From Isoetes taiwanensis (lineage: Eukaryota > Streptophyta > Lycopodiopsida > Isoetales > Isoetaceae), in contig JAJEKV010000061.1 of assembly GCA_021234155.1 (NCBI GenBank), positions 2,877,950 to 2,941,949 of the forward strand: a DNA stretch of 64,000 nucleotides, read 5' to 3'. The translations under genes and the position numbers were made by a program. Positions 35,299-44,946 of this stretch are shown here, in pieces. Each line of letters begins with the position of its first letter. The first letter of the stretch is position 1. The notes under the pieces were generated by a model. It was given only the letters and a program-made list of their open reading frames with translations. It did not search any database and was not told the DNA's origin.

Positions 35299-36868
35299 AG
35301 TTATCCTCTAGCCGAAGGCGCCACCGCCTAGCCGAAGGCGCCAAGCCTAAGCCCTTTGGGGGCTAGCATCGGATTTGCGCCAGGGAGAGCCTAAGCCCCT
35401 CGGGGGCTAGCATCAGAGTGGCGCCGCCAGCCGCCAGGGAGGTGCTGCATCCCTGTAAGCCAACTCCGCACCTAGTTCTGCCATCGTTGTCGGCTATGCA
35501 GTCAAGACCACAGCGGGTGCAGCCCAGCCACATACTTGTCCGGTAATCTTCGGTTTCCCCCTGTAGATTGCTTCTGCCAGAATTTAGATTCGTTCTTTGC
35601 CCCTTTGCGCTGCACCCCTTTGCTTCTGTGCTCCAACCCTTTATTCTTTGCTTCGTAAAACCCTATGCTCTGCATCTCTGCCACCCCTTTGTTGTGAATT
35701 TGTTTTGAATTTGGCCAGCCATCCCCTCAGCAATGACTCGGAAAGCCAAGGAAATGGCCAGGAAGAAGCAGCCCCCACAACAGCCGCCGCCAATACCAGT
35801 GCCCAGTCCTCTTGGATGCGGGCAAAATAGCCCGGCGACCTGCGCCTTCGGTGGGTCGCCGGTCCGAATCCCCTACCCCCTCTGCGGATGTCTGCGGCGG
35901 TCACATACCAAAGGCGTGTTCCGCGACCATTTTAGTCCAAAATGATTATCACGATACTTACGTGACCCTCCCCAATGAACGCAGGTTGGATTGATGTGCT
36001 ACAGTTGTTCAATGACATGCTCAAGCATTTGGAGGATGGGCTCTCGCCAGATCGGGCAGATGTCATGGTGCAGACGGAGCCAGAGACCTCCACCACTACG
36101 TCCCATGTGGACGCGATGATACAGACCGAGGAAGAGATTGGGCCCCATGTGCGCACCCCGGTGCAGGCTGGCCAGGAGACAGAGCCCTTGGTGGATGTGG
36201 ATATGGAGATGCCAGACAGCACAGTCAGGACTTCGGAGTGTACACAGCCTATGGACTCGGATCAGCCGGAACAGGCCAGGCACTTGACTTTACGTCTAGT
36301 TGGCCTTCCTGGAGGCTCGTTTTTGTGCTTTGGATACGGATGCGGCGAAGACAGTTTTTGGAAACACAATGCACATACGGGTCCCAGGCAGTTTTACAGC
36401 ACGGAGGGTGGGTGCACAGAGGCCGGATCGGCCACGCCACCTTCTGGTACAGTTTGCAACATCACATGCTAGGTTACATGTGCTACAACATGGGAGTCAC
36501 CTGAGGGGGACCAACTTCTCTGTGCAGGAAAACCTCTCCCCAGTTCAGCTAACCCAGAGGCGGGCAGAGTTGTGTAAAGTTCGAGAGGCGCGGATCCAGA
36601 AGAAATGGGCAGTGTATAGGGGGGGCGCGGCAATTATCCTTAGCCAGTGGCCTCAAAACCCGTGGTTGGGATATTGCTAGCTGCTTCCCTTCTTTAGGCT
36701 CTTCTCCAGCCTTCTTTTTCTATATGTTGTAACGGGGCTTAGTCCCCAGGTTTTGCTTTTGCTTTGTTATGGGCTTTGCCCCTTTGTTTAGATTGGGCTT
36801 AGGCCCTCCTTTCTGTTTTGGTCCCATAAGCCCGTGTGGGCTTCCGTGGACATTAAAATGATTATCTA
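35299..36868 (+). mobile_element. ORF1-only LINE-like insertion in Copia copy 3
   Basis: A ~1.57-kb foreign block breaks the RT start of copy 3, with loss of about three target bases and no clear target-site duplication. It is more GC-rich than its host. The left end has a 20-bp tandem repeat (35308-35346) and a 44-bp one (from 35346). A plus-strand protein follows, then a tail of paired phrases such as GGGGCTTAGTCCCC, ending CATTAAAATG without a poly(A) run. No RT or endonuclease is present. The layout fits a LINE derivative that kept ORF1 and lost ORF2. Boundaries are accurate to a few bases. Confidence 0.6.
35733..36680 (+). pseudogene. L1-type ORF1 protein, frameshifted
   Basis: Three overlapping plus frames. 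35733-35994 gives a basic, Pro/Ser-rich N-terminus. 35975-36300 gives LQLFNDMLKHLEDGLS, an acidic Thr/Glu-rich stretch and LTLRLVGLPGG, which fits the start of the L1 ORF1 RRM. After a frameshift near 36300, the frame to 36680 reads RPRHLLVQFATSHARLHVL, then GTNFSVQENLSPVQLTQRRA, matching the end of the RRM and the C-terminal domain of Transposase_22/L1 ORF1 (P-R-hydrophobic-V-F ... F-S ... R-R-A). ORF1p is an RNA-binding chaperone of LINE particles. The assignment is from motif pattern, not a search. Confidence 0.55.
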
Positions 36869-39838
36869 TTGTGTGAATCCTTGAGCCACTAATCTGGCTT
36901 TAAACTTTGGTTCTCCATTTATCCCCTTTTTTATTTTGTAAATCCACTTGCTCCCTATAATATTTTTGCCCTCTGGTTTTTTAACAACCTCATATGTATG
37001 TATTCTTTGGAAAGCTGACATCTCTTCTTTCATGGCTGCCATCCATTTGTCCGAATTCTCTGAATTTATAGCCTCAACAAAGTTACTTGGAAGTCCTGGA
37101 TCAATGCCATAATTTGATGTATATCTATGTCATCATTGTTAAGTCTTTTGCTTTTCCCACTGTCACCCCTGCCATATGCATCAGCATATATTTGCATTCC
37201 TTCCTTTAATCTTTCAACTTCTATTTTTCTTTTTCTTCTATTTCTGATTTCTATGTTGTCCTCCTGTGCAAGATCTTCTCTATTTTCCATTTCTGGTTCT
37301 ATCTCTGCTTGTTCTTCATCCTCGGAGTTGCTGACCTGTTTACCATCAAGTGCATTATGGTCTTGCTCTGATTGCCCCTCAAAATCATCATAATTATCTA
37401 CTTTGTTGGCAGGCTCATCAACCTTTATTTCTGGAATCAGATTTTGCTCTTTGTTTCTGTCCTTGTACACTACAGATTCATTAAAAATAATGTCTTTGCT
37501 GATGATGATCTGCCTTTTTTCTAGATTAAACATTCTGTAGCCTTTGGTATGTTCATCATACCCTACTAAATAACATTTGATGGCCCTATCATCAAGTTTC
37601 TTTCTAATTTCCTTTGGTACATGAACATACCCTACACAACCAAATGTTTTAAACATGTCATAGGCTGGTCTGTGACCATTCCACATTTCTTCAGGGGTTT
37701 TGCCATTAATACTTGATGTTGGAAGCCTATTTTGAATGTACACAGTTGTTTTAACAGTTTCATCCCAAAGATAATTTGGCATACCTGATTGTTTAAGCAT
37801 AGATCGAACTGCATCCAAAATGGTCCTATTCTTCCTTTCTGCTACTCCATTTTGTTGGGGTGTGAACCTGCATGTTAGTTGTCTTTTGATGCCTCGAGCC
37901 CTGCAATATTGGTTTAAATTCCCCTGATAAAAATTCTCCTCCTCTGTCAAACCTAATGCACTTAATTTTTCTTCCTGCCTGTCTCTCAACTTCTTGCTCA
38001 AAGATTTTATATGCATTGAATGCCTGATCTTTATGTCTTAAGAGATAAGTTGTGGTTTTCCTGGAAAAATCATCTATAAAGGTGATGAAATACCTTTTTC
38101 CTGTCATACTACTTACATTGATTGGGCCACATAGATCTGTATGGATCAAATCCAGAATTCCCTTTGCCCTTTTGTGTGATTTAGAAAACCTCAACCTGGT
38201 ATGCTTTCCTAGCAAGCAGCCTTCACAAACAAAATGTTCATCCTTTTCTTGTTCAGCAATAATCATATTGTGCTTGATCATGTACTGAATATTGTTTAAG
38301 TGTGTATGCCCTAATCTTTCATGCCAATTTTTTATTGTAGGAGCTGAGATCAAGTTAATGGAACCATCAGACCTTGCATTGTCAAATGCAAATAGATTGC
38401 CAAGTCTTCTTGCCAAGAATTTTAATTCATTCTCAAAAAAGATTTTACAATGTGTTTTCTCAAAACACACTTTGTATCCTAAGTCAACAAGCTGACTAAC
38501 AGAAATTAAATTTCTGATAATTGAAGGCACACATAATACATTTCTAAGCTCCACTGGTTTCCCTGAGAGATAAAAAATTTGAAGCATTCCAGCCAGCTCC
38601 ACCTTTTGCATGCTTCCATTTCCCATTTGCACAAAGCTGGACCCCCTTTTCTCCTTTTCCTTAAGCTTGCTTTCATCCTTTATGACTGATCTTTCAGCTC
38701 CTGAATCTAACACAAGCAAGTCATCCTTAGATTTTGTTTCATTTATAAACAAAGCTTTTAAAATTTCTGGAGCAGTGCTACTTACCTCCACATTTTCGTC
38801 CATTATTTCTTCTCCTTCAGTTTCTACATTCTTAGCAATGTTAATGGCTGAGGTATTTCTTCCCCTTCCTCTTCCCCTTGGATCAAAGCCTCTTCCTCTT
38901 GCAAAATTCCCTCTAGGATTATCATTTCTGCCCCTGCCTTTAGCATAGTCCTTTGGACTAGAGCAGTTAGCTGCCATATGACCATAACCACTGCAATTGT
39001 AGCATTTATTCTCTTTCACATTCTTTGGACAATTGCTTTTCAAGTGTCCATAACTATTGCACACATAACAAGGGCCAATCTTATTCTTATCAATGTTTTT
39101 ACCTCTGCCCCTTCCAGCAAACAATATTTCAGTTTGTTCATTGGACTCACTAATAAGAGCTTGCTGCTCCAGCTTAGTCTTTACCATTAATTCAGCATTT
39201 TCTCTATTCTTAGCTATGTTTTTGACTAAGGTAGACAAATGTTCATAGTTTGAAAAAGCACGGGCAATGGTCATTACCTAGTGATCTTGAGTGATCATCA
39301 CTCCTGCAGCCTCTAAATCTGCAACCAAGTTATCAAATTTCTGAAAGAACTCAGTGATATTTTCTTTATCATGATATTTCAGGTTTCTTAACTCCATGTC
39401 TAAAACATCCAATTGAGAAGATGTTTTGTTCTCATAAGTAGCAATCAAATACTTCCATATAGCTCTAGGACTCATACCTCTGACCTTTAGAAGTATGTTG
39501 GATCCTAGCTTAACAGTAATAATACTTTTAGCTTCAATCAATTTTGCTGCTACACTTACCTCTGAACTTACCTCAGTAAGACTTTCATCATCCTTATCCT
39601 TTGCACTTGAACTTGATGCAGTCGATATAACTGCCTCCTTTCTGCTACTGAGCTGCTCAATCTGCTCAACATCTCCTGTGACATAAGTCCACAGACCTTC
39701 CACCTCTAACACTTCTTTTATTTTTTTCTTCCACACTTGGAAGCCCCCTGTACCTTTAAACACATCAACAGCACTTAGAAGAGATGCTCCTAGTCTAGTT
39801 GACATTTTTCTCCAACCTGGTTATGCTCTGATACCAAA

Positions 39839-40373
39839 TGAAGATTTTGGAATGATGCAATTCACAACTAATTTCAATGACTTCAACTTAATCTCTAAGC
39901 AATAGTTTAGAATGGATGCCTAGACAATATTTCAACTTAATACATGAGACAATGAGATAATATCATCAAGCATTAAGAACTAGAAATATTGGAGAACTGA
40001 ACTTTTCATTGAATAACCCGAGCCTGCATCTTCGACCATGCAGCTTAATTCTATTTTACATTCTCATTTATCTTATAGGGCCAGATCCGGCCGCTTAGGC
40101 TTGGATCCGGCCGCTCAGGTATCGTGATGCTTCCCGCCTCTGTTGCATTCACTTGCCAGATCCGTCCCCAGCTACATGTCCTTCATATATTTGACTGATG
40201 CAACCTTCTAAATCTTTAACCATGTAACTTCAAACATTTAACCATTAAATAACATCCAATGGTTAAGCTTCAAAACTTTAATGGTTTAACTCCACAATAT
40301 GCCTCCAACTATAGCCCTAGATCTTTCTGTGTAACATTCTCTGTTACAGGATTTAACATGAATATCTTCTACA
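39839..40373 (-). repeat. Copia LTR D (rightmost)
   Basis: 535 bp, TGAAGATTTTGG start as in LTR A. It ends CTTCTACA directly before the target-site duplication. The primer-binding site of copy 3 is adjacent on the left. Confidence 0.9.
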
Positions 40374-40378
40374 TCACA
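40374..40378. repeat. Right target-site duplication TCACA
   Basis: Five bases directly outside LTR D, identical to those outside LTR A. The two inner LTRs have internal element sequence on both sides, so the array entered as, or grew from, one integration. Confidence 0.8.
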
Positions 40379-40912
40379 TGATGCTAAAAAAATGCAACAG
40401 CGTCAATAGCTGCCCGCCAAAACCATCTGTGCTGCAAATTTGCTTGATGCCACGCATGTTGCTGCACGCGGGCCAGCTGCTACAGGTGCAGCAAACCAGA
40501 CCTGGTAGCGGTGAATCCATCCTTCATATTCATATATGACCAAATCTGAAACCTCATCGACCCACCGTCTAATGTAGCGATCACATGGGTAAGCTTTTCT
40601 GCGAGGGCTGAAGCCCTGCTGCCCTACGTTGAACTCCTGAACCCCACAGCCATTCACATGCTATTGACCTCTTTTCTGTGGAAATTTTTTTGTCTGATCT
40701 GCTGAATTCACACGGCTTGTTAAGCACTGCCTCAGCCAGGCACAAAATTCTGACTTAGCTCTTGCGCTGTGAGCAGCGTGATGCTGAATAAAATTTTTTA
40801 AGATGCTGATGAACGATCAGCGTTGTACTGGAAAAAAACTTCGTCATGTGAATGGACCATAAATGGCCTCGTGTGAATCCCACATAACTAACTGCATTCC
40901 TGTATACAGGAA

Positions 40913-41005
40913 AGGCCCTGTAACCTTCTTTCCGGAAGGGAAAGCTGGCCGACGCGCGAAACGTGGAGGCCTGCTTGACCTTCCAGAAAGAAGGCCACAG
41001 GGCCT
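40913..41005. repeat. Long hairpin H1
   Basis: Arms 40913-40939 and 40979-41005, with 24 of 27 positions complementary. The left arm starts AGGCCCTGTAACC. The loop is 39 bases and includes GGCCGACGCGCG and GGAGGCCTGCTTGA. Confidence 0.8.
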
Positions 41006-41366
41006 CTCCCTCAACGTAGAGGACGGCTGGGCCCAATCCAGTCGTGCCACGTGTCTTGCCAAAAAAAAATGCAGGTAAAAGAAACAGAATGACAGTAAAA
41101 AATTGCAGGACGGTAAAACTTGCAGAACGTGCTGTAAAATTTGCACAAGGGCAGGTAAAATTGTAGAACGTCCGGTAAGACTTTATGCACGATGTTTCAG
41201 ACTTTGAAACAATGACACATGTCGCTCTAGCATTGGATGAGACGGCTGGATTGGGCCCAGCCATCCTTTACGTCAATGTGAAAGACTGAAACAGCGCTGG
41301 AAAAAAACTCATGCGAATGGCCCATAAATGGCCTCGTGTGAATCCCACATAACTATTGTATAAGAT

Positions 41367-41463
41367 AAAGGCCCCTTGGGCAACATTCAGTGCTGGAAAG
41401 TGCGCCGACACGCGGCGCGCGGAGGCATACTTGACAGCCATGAATGTTGCCCAAGGGGTCTTT
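41367..41463. repeat. Long hairpin H2
   Basis: Arms 41367-41389 and 41441-41463, with 22 of 23 positions complementary. The left arm reads AAAGGCCCCTTGGGCAAC and then ATTCA. The loop is 51 bases and includes GCGCCGACACGCG and GGAGGCATACTTGA, close to the H1 loop although the stems differ almost completely. Confidence 0.85.
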
Positions 41464-42031
41464 GGCATAACGTGAAGGCTGATGACGTGTAATTCTGCCA
41501 CGTCATCCCTTTAAAACACTTTCGAGATCATTGTTCCTCCTTCTTTCGCGTCTGCAGTTATGGCGGTCCGGCCATAGTTCCAGTCTCATATCTTCTTATT
41601 TCCTCTCCGGTCGTGTCGTAGACTTGTTTGTAGGCTTGTTCATGAGGCAGCGCCTTGTTTTTTCGTTAGCGCCTTCATTTTTCAGTAACGTCTTCAAGGT
41701 TTAGAAGCTCGGGTGTTTTTTGTTCTAAAAGTGGTGAAGATCGAGGTTTCTGTGGTAGTTGTTCGAGTTTTGAGTTGTTACGGCGAGTCTTGGTCAGATT
41801 CTAATGTTGCATTTTAGTTTTGAAAGATCGGCGAGTCTCAGAGCCCTTGCTTGGCTTGTTCATGAGCTTGCGCCTTGTTTTTGTCAGTAGCATCTTGATT
41901 TCTCGGCTTGCATCTTTAAGATCGAAGTTTTTGTGCTAAAAGTGGCGAAGATCGAGGTTTATGTTTTAAATTTGCGGGTTTTAAAGTGTTGCATGTTAGT
42001 TTGGAGCTTAGATTCGAAGTTTTTTGTGTTG

Positions 42032-42036
42032 CATGT
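42032..42036. repeat. Left target-site duplication CATGT
   Basis: Five bases before the 5' LTR, identical to 52241-52245 after the 3' LTR. Confidence 0.85.
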
Positions 42037-43601
42037 TGTGACGTTCCAGCATAACATACGGTATGAATACGTATATTATACTGACACGTCACTAGTACAT
42101 GTCGACTCAGACGACATGTACACGGCGACCGTAAAGGGTAGTACCCTAGGGTACGACCTTGTGAACCATTATATTGCACATGTTAAGGCCACATGTGAAT
42201 ATAATATCTTTTGCCATGTGGCAATAGCCCATTGACCAAAAGGGCCCAGCCCTAAAATTCGTGGGGATAAAGGGGCATAAACCCTAAAAGGGAAACCCTT
42301 TCGGTTTCCAGCCTCTATAGGTCGGATTGGAGCAGCAGTGGACGCCATTTCGCCTGAAGAGTGGCAGAGGAATCGGAATTCCTAGGTTGCAGCTCGATCC
42401 AAGACCGGCTGATCTCGAAATCCAAAGCATGGGCGCTTTCAGGGAGGGGAGCCGACAAGAAGCGGGTTAGTGGTTGATCCGATAGTTAGATCCGAGTTTT
42501 CAGCCCTCATTCCATAGGATTAGTATCCATTCTTAGCTATAGGCGACCCCTACAGCCTAAGAATGATAAACACTAACAAAGGAACCTAACCATGTATGAT
42601 TAGGTAGATTAGAATAGATGTATTCTATTATTTCAGTTCTGTTGTGTTGATGTTTTGACATTCTATGCGCCACTCTTGTGTATTGGGAAGGGGGGTAGAG
42701 ACCGAGAGCCCAAGTAGTTGTATGATCCTAGTTTTAGCCCATTAATTCCCAATTAATGCGGCCCGTGCATAGAAGCCCGCCTGGTTGTGGGTGGAGGGAT
42801 CCGACCGGCTGATAAGGAAGAACATGTCCCTACACAGACTGACCCCTCTGGTGTGTAAGGCCTACCGGGGGTCTCCGCGGGCTAGGCTTAATGGCTTGTC
42901 ACTGCGTGTGGGCAAGGCATAAGCTCGACACTCGTGGGGTGATGCGTCACCTTCCAGTGAGTTGAAGTCGAATAAGAGCAGTGGCTCTCTAGCCGCCTGT
43001 GAAGGGCATGGATGCTTCTGGAGGGGAGGTGACTTTCCTCCTGCCTCATCGGGGCTGGGGAGATGCAACCCAGTAGTAGTAGCCCCTCTGGCTATTCACC
43101 CAGCAGGCTACGGTTAGGTCCCAAAGCTTTTCATCCTATTCTGCAAAGTGTGCACGGGAGGGGCGGATGGAGTGGATTACCCAACGACCATGTTCTATGC
43201 CAGCCAAATCCATTTGCCATGAATTCTGTCTGCATTGTTATCTGGAGACCCAAGCCGTCAGTCTTTCCCCAAGAGTATGAGCCAGGGTAGGATCTCCCCA
43301 TGTTATGTTGATGTACTGATGTGTTGTTGCAACTACTGTGATATGGTGGACCGCCCTTCGAGGTGGTATGTTATTGTTGATTGATGTCATGTGCTCATGT
43401 GTGCTTACGCTTCCGCAGCTAGGTCGATCCCGAGGGAGACGGGATGAATGACACGTCCATTCTTCCCCGTCGGGTTCTTGGCCACCATCAAGAGCCCGAT
43501 GTTAGGTGGGCGGCCTCACATCAGTGAGCAGATGCTGGTTTGAGGGATGATCTCCAGTTTGTATACGATCGGGGCATCGTATATGAGCTGGGGCCGTCAC
43601 A
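42037..43601 (+). repeat. 5' LTR of the non-autonomous element
   Basis: Bounded by TGTGACGTTCC and GGGGCCGTCACA. The first 85 bases contain a nested hairpin (outer GTGACG/CGTCAC at 42038-42043 and 42087-42092, inner 13-base arms 42048-42060 and 42070-42082) and a second perfect one (GTACATGTCG at 42095-42104 with its complement at 42112-42121). Short frames at 42862-43068 and 43063-43290 recur in the 3' LTR and are not called genes. Confidence 0.9.
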
Positions 43602-43602
43602 A

Positions 43603-43614
43603 TGGTATCAGAGC
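43603..43614 (+). other. Primer-binding site, initiator tRNA-Met
   Basis: TGGTATCAGAGC, a perfect iMet match, one base after the 5' LTR. It overlaps the 14-base palindrome ATCAGAGCTCTGAT (43607-43620). Confidence 0.9.
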
Positions 43615-43859
43615 TCTGATCTTGGCAGACCAGGATCGAGCACTGACCGTAATCCTATAGGAACTAACTAATCTAGACATTCAGTCTTGGAGATAAAAGC
43701 CCAAGCACGAACCTCGAGTAGTGGGAAATTTTTTTCTTTCCCAGGGTAGAGTTAGTAAGTATCTAGAATTAGGATAATTAGAGAACATAATTAAGATGAA
43801 ATAGACAGGAGAAAAGTTTCCTAGGACAGCCTAATAAATTTTAGTCACTTTTTAGCCGA

Positions 43860-44946
43860 CACCTCCAAGGGTGCGCCAGGAGCATGTTAGGTCCATACCC
43901 ACTCTTAGAGGGGTCACCCCATATGAGCCCTAGAACTCGGCCTTAGGAGCTCCAAATCGTAAAATAAAAGATGAAATCCCATTTAAAAAGCTCGAATTAG
44001 CTAAATTTGTATGTTAAAACACAGAAAAACATTAAGTAAAAGTCATTTTGGAGCAACACCTCTAAGGGTGCGCCAGGGCATAGTTAGGTCATGACCTAAC
44101 ACCCTCCTCGCGCACTCTTGGAGGGGTCCCCTAAAAGTGACATCGGAATTTGATTAAAACTTACTCAAATTGTAAAAGTAATAATAGAATCTTGTTCAGA
44201 ATGATTAAATTAGTGGGAAACGCATGTTAAATTGTGTAAATTGGATAAGTTTAGAGCGGAAAGGGACAACACCTCTAAGGGTGCGCCAGGGCATAGTTAG
44301 GTCTAGACCTAACACCCTCCTCGCGCATGCTTAGAGGGGTTCGAGAGAAAATAGTTGAAGAAGACCTAGCTTCGATTCGAGATATGGGGGATTTCATCAA
44401 CAAACCAAGAAATTAAGCAAGGCAGAGATGGAGGTCGTGCAACACTTTGAAGACTCATTGGCGTGCACGCTCCACGCAAAAGACACCAAAAGACATGAGA
44501 CTGGCGGAGTACATCAAGAGGACAGATAAATAGAACAGAAGCTGCTTTTTGTAACTAACAGGCTTATATATAATGTATGAAAATTTTGAATAAAAAGGAT
44601 ATGTAGTTGTTTAAACGTGCATTGGAGTAGAGTTAAGGAGCAAATGTCGAATTTTGGCCAACACCTCTAAGGGTGCGCCAGGGCACACTTAGGTCCCAAC
44701 CTAACCCCCTCCTCGCGCACTCTTAGAGGGGTCCAGCCAACTGGGCCCTTGATCAGCCACTTACCTGCTCCAAATGAAGTAAATAAGCAAAAAACTTGCA
44801 GTTAAGAGGAAAATAAGTAGGAATTCACGTCTTTGAACTTGTTCTTAGCATCCATTAGGCATAGATAGACCAACACCTCCAAGAGTGCGCCAGAGGCCAC
44901 TTAGGTCCCAACCTAACACCCCCCTCGCGCACTCTTAGAGGGGTCC
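43860..44946 (+). repeat. Five-copy leader hairpin array
   Basis: Five copies of a ~75-nt imperfect hairpin at 43860-43915 (shorter), 44054-44129, 44267-44340, 44659-44733 and 44871-44946. Each starts ACACCTCTAAGGGTGCGCC and ends with GCGCACTCTTAGAGG then GGTCC, which pair. Copies 2-5 have an inner stem TTAGGTC...GACCTAA or a variant, with GTTAGGTCATGACCTAAC forming a perfect palindrome in copy 2. Start spacings are 194, 213, 392 and 212 bases, suggesting a ~200-base period with one unit lost. Intervening sequence is not obviously repeated. Confidence 0.85.

Larger units (their letters stand above)
33938..39805 (-). pseudogene. Copia copy 3 gag-pol, split by an insertion
   Basis: This copy keeps sequence that copies 1 and 2 have lost. 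Gag is 39278-39805, ended by a C-to-T nonsense change in a Gln codon (stop at 39278-39280). The frame then continues as 37826-39274 through both CCHC knuckles, DSGA protease, GAG-pre-integrase and the integrase core (a 482-codon frame without the extra A or the 17-base deletion), then 37066-38016 for the rest of integrase and the linker. The RT start (KARLVAQGFTQ) is intact at about 36868-36915 but is interrupted by the 35299-36868 insertion. The RT continues at 34437-35105 (YVDDN) and RNase H ends at 33938. It is the most ancestral-looking unit but is not functional. Confidence 0.88.
23138..40373 (-). mobile_element. Copia array: four LTRs, three internal regions
   Basis: Order on the plus strand: LTR A (23138-23655), internal 1, LTR B (28138-28672), internal 2, LTR C (33179-33713), internal 3, LTR D (39839-40373). 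All are in the same orientation, coding on minus. The outer ends carry the only apparent target-site duplication, TCACA at 23133-23137 and 40374-40378. Each internal region has a primer-binding site next to its right LTR (TGGTATCAGAGC on minus, e.g. 28124-28135) and a purine tract (AAAGGGGAA on minus) next to its left LTR. Copies 1 and 2 are offset by exactly 5041 bp over their right portions. Domain order gag-PR-INT-RT-RNase H on minus is diagnostic of Ty1/Copia. Confidence 0.92.
40379..42031. other. Intergenic with two long hairpins and local repeats
   Basis: No gene is recognised. Two related modules (about 40795-41230 and 41275-41520) share GGCCTCGTGTGAATCCCACA, TGGAAAAAAACT and ACGT-core phrases, and each contains a long hairpin listed separately. 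From 41630 to 42000 a ~220-bp segment is repeated in diverged form (GGCTTGTTCATGAG, CGCCTTGTTTTT, AAAGTGG-GAAGATCGAGGTTT). The block ends at the target site of the next retroelement. Confidence 0.5.

Noticed and set aside
35840-35885. tRNA T-arm-like GGTCCGAATCC
   Set aside because: No matching acceptor, D or anticodon arm; it lies in the GC-rich ORF1 region.
42862-43290. Open frames of 68 and 75 codons
   Set aside because: They lie wholly in the LTR, recur in the 3' LTR at 51501-51929, and show no domain.
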